Below, piece by piece: positions 58,083 to 64,000 of a DNA stretch of 64,000 bases. The stretch comes from Planctomycetota bacterium. Its GTDB lineage: Bacteria; Planctomycetota; Planctomycetia; Pirellulales; Pirellulaceae. Position numbers and translations under genes: made by a program. The stretch is from positions 1 to 64,000 of the forward strand of contig VGZC01000012.1 in the NCBI GenBank assembly GCA_016872725.1, given 5' to 3'. The number at the start of each line of letters is the position of its first letter. The stretch's first letter is position 1. A model generated the notes under the pieces. That model did no database searches. It worked only from the letters and a program-made list of their open reading frames with translations, and had not been told where the DNA came from.

Positions 58083-58546
58083 GGGTCCCCCTCCTGAGGT
58101 AATCTTCCGTACGCGCGCAGCTCGCTGACTTCGCGGATGCGCGGGACGCAACCGGTCCCGGATCCGACGCAGGGGCGAACGAAGCAAATGCGGGATGGTG
58201 TTGGGTGTGTCGCTGGATTCCGGACGCGCCCGTTCGAGCGCGATCTACAACATCATGCCACGCAGGAGGGAGGAGTTCGGCGGGCGACAAGCCCGCGGCC
58301 GAATGCTGTTGGTTGCGGAAGGCCCCCCTGCGCAACCGAGGTCGTCCATGGGACGCCCGATATTACTTGTCGGTCGGATCGACTCGCGAATGGTAGGTTT
58401 TTTTGGATTTTGCCGATCCAACCGGTTCCACCTCGCATGCCGACTGTGCCGGAAGCCCCATGTGGAGCGTTCCGGCGGGACGAAGGGCCTCATCGGCTCG
58501 AAACTTCCGCCTCGGCGACGATCCTCCGAACGCGCCGCGCGCCCGA
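58083..58546. other. Gene-free gap upstream of the BON gene
   Basis: The 464 bases hold no frame that looks like protein. A T-rich stretch at about 58389-58405 is the only low-GC spot and could be part of a promoter or unwinding element for the minus-strand BON gene. Confidence 0.3.
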
Positions 58547-58816
58547 TTACGCGGTGAAGTAGGCCTCGCGCGAACGGCCGTCGCACGTCGCGGCGATCGC
58601 GAGCCCGGCGTATGCGACCGCGCCGCAGATCCACGACGCGTCTTGGTGGGCGAGCGTGACGATCGTCATCCCGCCGATCCCGACGAGGCAGGCGGTGAAG
58701 AGACGTTGGAATCCGAGTTGGCGGGTCTGGTCGGCGCAGCGAACGCCGACCACCATGGCGGCGAACCCAATGCCCGCCAACGAGGCGGATGCGATGAGGG
58801 TGAATGCGGGGGTCAT
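58547..58816 (-). CDS. Small membrane protein of unknown function
   Basis: The 89-residue protein has about three hydrophobic segments: FTLIASASLAGIGFAAMVVGV, LFTACLVGIGGMTIVTLAH and ICGAVAYAGLAIAATC. I do not recognise a family. It begins 16 bp after the stop of the thioredoxin-like gene on the same strand, so the two are probably co-transcribed. ATG 58816 was chosen; GTG 58822 would add two residues. Confidence 0.6.
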   Translation of the reverse strand: MTPAFTLIASASLAGIGFAAMVVGVRCADQTRQLGFQRLFTACLVGIGGMTIVTLAHQDASWICGAVAYAGLAIAATCDGRSREAYFTA

Positions 58817-58832
58817 GGCCACCGTGCGGGGG

Positions 58833-60725
58833 CTATTTCAGCAGTTTCTCGATCTGTTTCTCGACATCGCTCGAATGGGCGTTGCGCTGGACCATGCGCC
58901 CCCCTCGGTCGATGACGAACATCGCGGGCAATGTGAGGATACCCATGTCGTTGGCCAGGGGGCCGTCGAGCCCTTCGGCATCGCGGATATGCGGGTAGGT
59001 CGCCCGGTTCGCGCGGAGAAACGCGCGCAGGGCCTCGGTGTCGGTGTCCAGGTTGACGCCCACGACGACGAGTCCGGCCTTGGCGTATCTGGAGCTGAGC
59101 GCGGCGAGCGTCGCGAGGTCTTGTTTGCACGGCTCGCACCACGTCGCCCAGTAATGGACGATGACCGTCTTACCTTTGAGCGCGGTGATGTCGAACGGTT
59201 TGCCGTCGAGCGTGGCGCCCTTGAGCTGGAACGGTTTGCCGACCGACGCGAGTCGCCGCTGGGCTCCCGCCGCCTTGGGCGCCGCCGCCGCCTTGGGGAA
59301 CTCGCCGGTGATCCGAGCGTACCATTCCCCGGCCTTCGATTCCTCGCCGGAGAATTCGTGGGCCATCGCGATCTGCAGCATGGCTTCGGCCGCGTCGGAG
59401 CTCTTGGGATAGGCCTTGACGAACGACTCGAGTTTCCCGAGCCAGGCTTCCTGCACCTTCGCGAAATCGGCGTCCGGGGCCTGGATGTCATGGGCGTACT
59501 GGGCCATCAGGTGGCGGTAGGACGCGTACGCGATCAGGTCTTCGTCGGCCTTGTCGGCGGTGAGCCGGCCTACGAGTCGGTCGAGCCGTTCGAGGCCCGC
59601 GGGATAGGCGTTGGTCTGAACGGCCGCGCTGACCGAATCGGCGAACTGGCGATACCAGACGGCCCGTTCCTCGTCCTTCGGCGCCGACTGGGCGAGTTTC
59701 TCGAGCAGGTCGGCCCGTTCGGCGTGCAGTTTCGCGGCCGTTTCCTTGTCGGCGTTCGCCAGCTTCTGATCGATGGAGTCGAGGCTCGTGATCAACTGCT
59801 GCGCCGATTCGCTCGGCGCCCCATCCACCGTGGGCGTCCTGGTGGTCATCGACGCGAAGAAGAAACTGCTGATCTCGCCTTCCACCAGCGACGCGGGGAG
59901 ATCGATGAGCCGCCAGCAGTCGCCCGCGCGGACGAGCGCGCCGATCGGAACCTGCGCGTTCTTGCCGTTCGTTTCGACGACCGCCGAGACGCTGTCATAC
60001 AGATAAACGTCGCGCGCGTTGCCGTCCGTCCCGGCGGCGATGACTCCGGGGCGGCCTCCTCCGAAAAAGACCCATTCCGAATCGCTCGAAACGCCTTCGG
60101 GCTTTCGGCTGAGCTGCTCGAAGTCGGCCGTCGATTGGGCCACTTTCCTGCGGATTTCCTCGGTCCGCGCCGCGCCCAGACCGACCCCGTCAAGCTCTTC
60201 GGTCGTGATCAGCAGCCTCTGAAATCGCGACGCGTCCCGCGTACGAAGCGCGGCGACCACCTCGGCCGTCACCTCCTCGGCCGATATCACCTTCCACCGG
60301 TCGACGCGGCCGTCCTCGTCGGCGTCGACGGCCCAGCGCGTGCCGGCCGAACCAAGCCACCGGTATTCGTCGGCCTTCCCGTTGAAATCCCCGTCGATGT
60401 CCCGGTAGACCTCGACGGCATTCTTGTAGTAGCACCACCGGTCGACCTTGTTGTCGCCATTCGAATCCTGGAACCGGCGCAGGACCTGTCCCGCCGGATT
60501 CCGCACCACCCAGCTCGTCGCCGTCCCCTCGGTTTCCGCATCCAGAGCGCATTTCGCGAGCTCGTCGGCGGACGGCCGATCGTAGTCGACGTCGGCGACC
60601 TGGATCGGCGTCAATTGCATGGCGAACTCGATCGTGGGCTTTTCGGCGCGGGCCGTTTCGAAACCGGCCACGAGGACCCATCCCAGGGCGATCCCCAGCG
60701 GCACGCGGGCGGAACGGAGTGGCAT
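58833..60725 (-). CDS. Exported TlpA-like thioredoxin-fold protein with calcium-loop N-terminus
   Basis: The 630-residue protein has a signal peptide (MPLRSARVPLGIALGWVLVAGFETARA). Residues ~60-140 contain calcium-loop-like repeats DSNGDNKVDRWCYYKN, DGDFNGKADEYRW and DADEDGRVDRWKV. A helical middle region (~280-470) follows. The C-terminal ~140 residues form a TlpA/ResA-type thioredoxin domain with KTVIVHYWATWCEPCKQDL, active site WCEPC, and the cis-Pro region TLPAMFVIDRGGRMV. It should reduce or oxidise disulfides in the periplasm. ATG 60725 was chosen because AGGA lies eight bases upstream and it begins the signal peptide; the upstream frame crosses a 15-bp tandem repeat. Confidence 0.85.
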   Translation of the reverse strand: MPLRSARVPLGIALGWVLVAGFETARAEKPTIEFAMQLTPIQVADVDYDRPSADELAKCALDAETEGTATSWVVRNPAGQVLRRFQDSNGDNKVDRWCYYKNAVEVYRDIDGDFNGKADEYRWLGSAGTRWAVDADEDGRVDRWKVISAEEVTAEVVAALRTRDASRFQRLLITTEELDGVGLGAARTEEIRRKVAQSTADFEQLSRKPEGVSSDSEWVFFGGGRPGVIAAGTDGNARDVYLYDSVSAVVETNGKNAQVPIGALVRAGDCWRLIDLPASLVEGEISSFFFASMTTRTPTVDGAPSESAQQLITSLDSIDQKLANADKETAAKLHAERADLLEKLAQSAPKDEERAVWYRQFADSVSAAVQTNAYPAGLERLDRLVGRLTADKADEDLIAYASYRHLMAQYAHDIQAPDADFAKVQEAWLGKLESFVKAYPKSSDAAEAMLQIAMAHEFSGEESKAGEWYARITGEFPKAAAAPKAAGAQRRLASVGKPFQLKGATLDGKPFDITALKGKTVIVHYWATWCEPCKQDLATLAALSSRYAKAGLVVVGVNLDTDTEALRAFLRANRATYPHIRDAEGLDGPLANDMGILTLPAMFVIDRGGRMVQRNAHSSDVEKQIEKLLK

Positions 60726-60754
60726 CGAGTAGTCCTGTCGCATCGCATGGCGTC

Positions 60755-60799
60755 CTTGTGCTGCGAGGTCTTGTGCTGCGAGGTCTTGGGCTGCGAGGT
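60755..60799. repeat. Three 15-bp tandem repeats
   Basis: CTTGTGCTGCGAGGT occurs twice and CTTGGGCTGCGAGGT once, head to tail, just upstream of the thioredoxin-like start. Slippage is likely here. Each unit keeps frame. Confidence 0.85.
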
Positions 60800-61017
60800 C
60801 CTTGCGGTCGACCACTTGGTTCAAGCTGGCCGTTCCAAACGGCTCCCCGGCGATCCAATCAAAACGGAATCATGGAGCCGTGCGCCGCGGTCGATAGTAG
60901 ATTATCCGGAAGAGGCCATCCGAGGCCATGGCACTTTTTTGAGGAATCGGCGTCGAGCAACACGCGTCTGAACGCCGTACCGCGCGGCGTCCGCCCATCG
61001 CGCGAGCGCGAGGGGCC

Positions 61018-61046
61018 TTGGAGCGGGTCGCGCGACGACTTAGAAT
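61018..61046 (+). promoter_or_regulatory. Candidate promoter for the tRNA-23S unit
   Basis: TTGGAG (61018-61023) and TAGAAT (61041-61046) are spaced exactly 17 bases. The -10 matches five of six and the -35 three of six positions of the housekeeping consensus. It is 86 bases before tRNA-Ile. Confidence 0.4.
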
Positions 61047-61132
61047 TACGACGGCTCGTTCGAACGTTCTGACGGATGATCGCGACCGAGCGGTTTTTTA
61101 TAGGCGTTTTGAGCGGGATTTCGAATGAATGG

Positions 61133-61206
61133 GGGCGCATAGCTCAGTTGGTTAGAGCGCGTCGCTGATAACGACGAGGTCCGAAGTTCGACTCTTCGTG
61201 CGCCCA
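61133..61206 (+). tRNA. tRNA-Ile (anticodon GAU)
   Basis: GGGCGCA pairs with TGCGCCC in the acceptor stem, with discriminator A at 61206. D-arm AGCTCAGTTGGTTAGAGC, anticodon loop CTGATAA with GAT at 61167-61169, and T-arm with GTTCGAC are all typical. The CCA is not clearly encoded. Confidence 0.97.
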
Positions 61207-61365
61207 CTCTCCTGGCATCAACGCGTACCGACGCGATCGGCCTGGTCCGGTCGTGGCGGTCACCGTTCCGCGTGGCGAAAGGAATAGGTGGCGAATCGGG
61301 CTTTGGCGCGGGGCCCTTAGCTCTTGGGCCCAAGTTCGGGCTCGTTTTGGGATCGCAGCCAACCG

Positions 61366-61490
<125 letters not shown>

Positions 61491-62304
61491 GTCGAGGACG
61501 CCGCGCGACGGAACAGGAATCGCGAAACGGAGAGACGCGACGAGCGGATGAAAAAACGGGTCGGGGGGCGGAGGCCCCGTTGACGAGCGACGCCGACAGG
61601 AAGAGAATGGCCGCGTCGTTCAAGGAAAGGAGCGTTCGGAAGACGGAAGCGAAAAAAATGTCCCGGGATCGCTTGAAGGCCCGTTGACATGGATTCGCCG
61701 AGTCTGTAATCTTTGGGGCTTCCCGGTTGCCGAGTACGGATCGCTGGGTTTGCCGCGTGCGGATTGCTGAGTGCGGTGGCCTTCTGTGGCCGAGCGGACG
61801 CGCGATCGACGGGGAGTTCTCGCGAGCCAAGGGTTGAAATTCGGTTTGACGCGTTCGGGTTTGGCGCGGGCAAGGCGGATTTCTGCTCTTGCGAGCGGGC
61901 GAAGGCCTGTTGGGTCCTTCGCGGGATCTTTGACAATCAGGTTGCGGTAGATGGCATCTTAACCAGTGGAGCATGGCTCCGCTGTTAAGTTCCTAGTAGC
62001 GCCGATGGATCGTCGCCCTTCGGGGCGGCGGTTCTGGATAGAAGGAAGGCTATTGTTACTCGCGCCACCCTGCTGGACGCGATCGTTGGATCGCGGCGGG
62101 TGGCACAGTGGCTTGTCCGCGTCGGATCGATCGGCCGGATGGGGTTCCCTTGGGAATCGCGTTCGGCGGGCCGTTCGGCGCGGGACATCGGCACGGCCGC
62201 GGCCAACGCGGTCGTGCGGCTCTGGCGGGTTCGGCGGGTTCCTTTCGGCGGCGGAAGCCGGCGGAGGTCGCTTGTCGAGCATCGCGGGAGTCTTGGATAT
62301 TGGT
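61491..62304 (+). other. Spacer between tRNA-Ala and 23S rRNA
   Basis: About 0.8 kb, long for an internal spacer. A stem-loop at 61958-61989 (CTTAAC...GTTAAG with CAGTGGAGC/GCTCCGCTG) may be a processing site. No protein-coding frame is convincing. The final ~30 bases lead straight into the 23S 5' end. Confidence 0.5.

Positions 62305-64000
<1,696 letters not shown>

Larger units (their letters stand above)
60726..61132. other. Gap before the tRNA genes
   Basis: The 407 bases hold the 15-bp repeats and a promoter candidate for the rRNA unit. No protein-like frame is seen. Confidence 0.4.

Noticed and set aside
58656-60971. Long plus-strand open frame opposite the thioredoxin-like gene
   Set aside because: It has repetitive Arg/Gly/Val composition, while the minus strand has a signal peptide and the WCEPC active site.
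60726-61132. A hidden 16S rRNA gene before tRNA-Ile
   Set aside because: The gap is only 407 bases and contains no conserved 16S segment.

Overview
The window is high-GC bacterial DNA that reads as a member of the Planctomycetes, probably an assembled environmental genome. The evidence is a DUF1800/DUF1501 pair, a PVC-type dehydrogenase with HEAT repeats and a terminal cytochrome c motif, a DUF1559 pseudopilin, a giant extracellular protein with the N-terminal [10 protein letters not shown] motif, many small lipoproteins, and a 23S rRNA gene preceded by tRNA-Ile and tRNA-Ala but not by 16S. Unlinked rRNA genes are well known in this phylum. No species call is possible from sequence alone.

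Layout. 1-1.2 kb: the end of a recombinase-like gene and repeat-rich, poorly coding DNA. 1.2-4.1 kb: DUF1800-DUF1501 operon (minus). 4.5-8.1 kb: an RlmI-like rRNA methyltransferase and a secreted S9 peptidase (plus). 8.3-9.9 kb: a secreted alpha/alpha-toroid protein. 10.1-17.6 kb: a surface polysaccharide locus with a Wzx-like flippase (plus) facing a GT4 glycosyltransferase, DUF5989, a carbamoyltransferase carrying an SxtJ-like tail, an RmlA-like nucleotidyltransferase, a GNAT acetyltransferase and a lipoprotein (minus). 17.9-22.7 kb: a CehA/McbA-type metallohydrolase fused to a PVC dehydrogenase. 22.9-26.7 kb: 3-hydroxybutyrate dehydrogenase with an acetoacetyl-CoA synthetase-like enzyme (minus), diverging from a PIG-L deacetylase (plus). 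26.7-27.1 kb: an aldehyde dehydrogenase relic. 27.1-28.5 kb: a RegB-like histidine kinase. 28.8-38.1 kb: an approximately 3,095-residue RTX/beta-helix extracellular protein broken by one frameshift.

38.2-49.3 kb is a central-carbon block. The pccB and pccA genes (plus) make methylmalonyl-CoA from propionyl-CoA. They face a minus-strand operon mce-mutA-mutB-meaB, in which every junction is an ATGA overlap and which carries the compound on to succinyl-CoA. ATP-dependent PEP carboxykinase lies directly upstream on the same strand, so a route from propionate through oxaloacetate to phosphoenolpyruvate is largely encoded together. The ketone-body genes at 23-25 kb fit the same acyl-CoA theme.

49.3-52.7 kb: ExbB, ExbD and a membrane-anchored protein with a long acidic/proline-rich linker and an alpha/alpha-toroid domain, apparently replacing TonB. 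53-60.8 kb: a TPR protein, a DUF1559 pseudopilin with a G-rich hexamer repeat, a lipoprotein, a double-BON protein, a small membrane protein and a TlpA-type thioredoxin protein. 61-64 kb: tRNA-Ile(GAU), tRNA-Ala(UGC), a long spacer and the first 1.7 kb of 23S rRNA, cut by the window edge.

I saw no CRISPR array, prophage or intact insertion sequence. The strongest candidates for something under-described are the ExbB/ExbD/toroid cassette, the metallohydrolase-dehydrogenase fusion and the carbamoyltransferase-SxtJ fusion with its DUF5989 partner.
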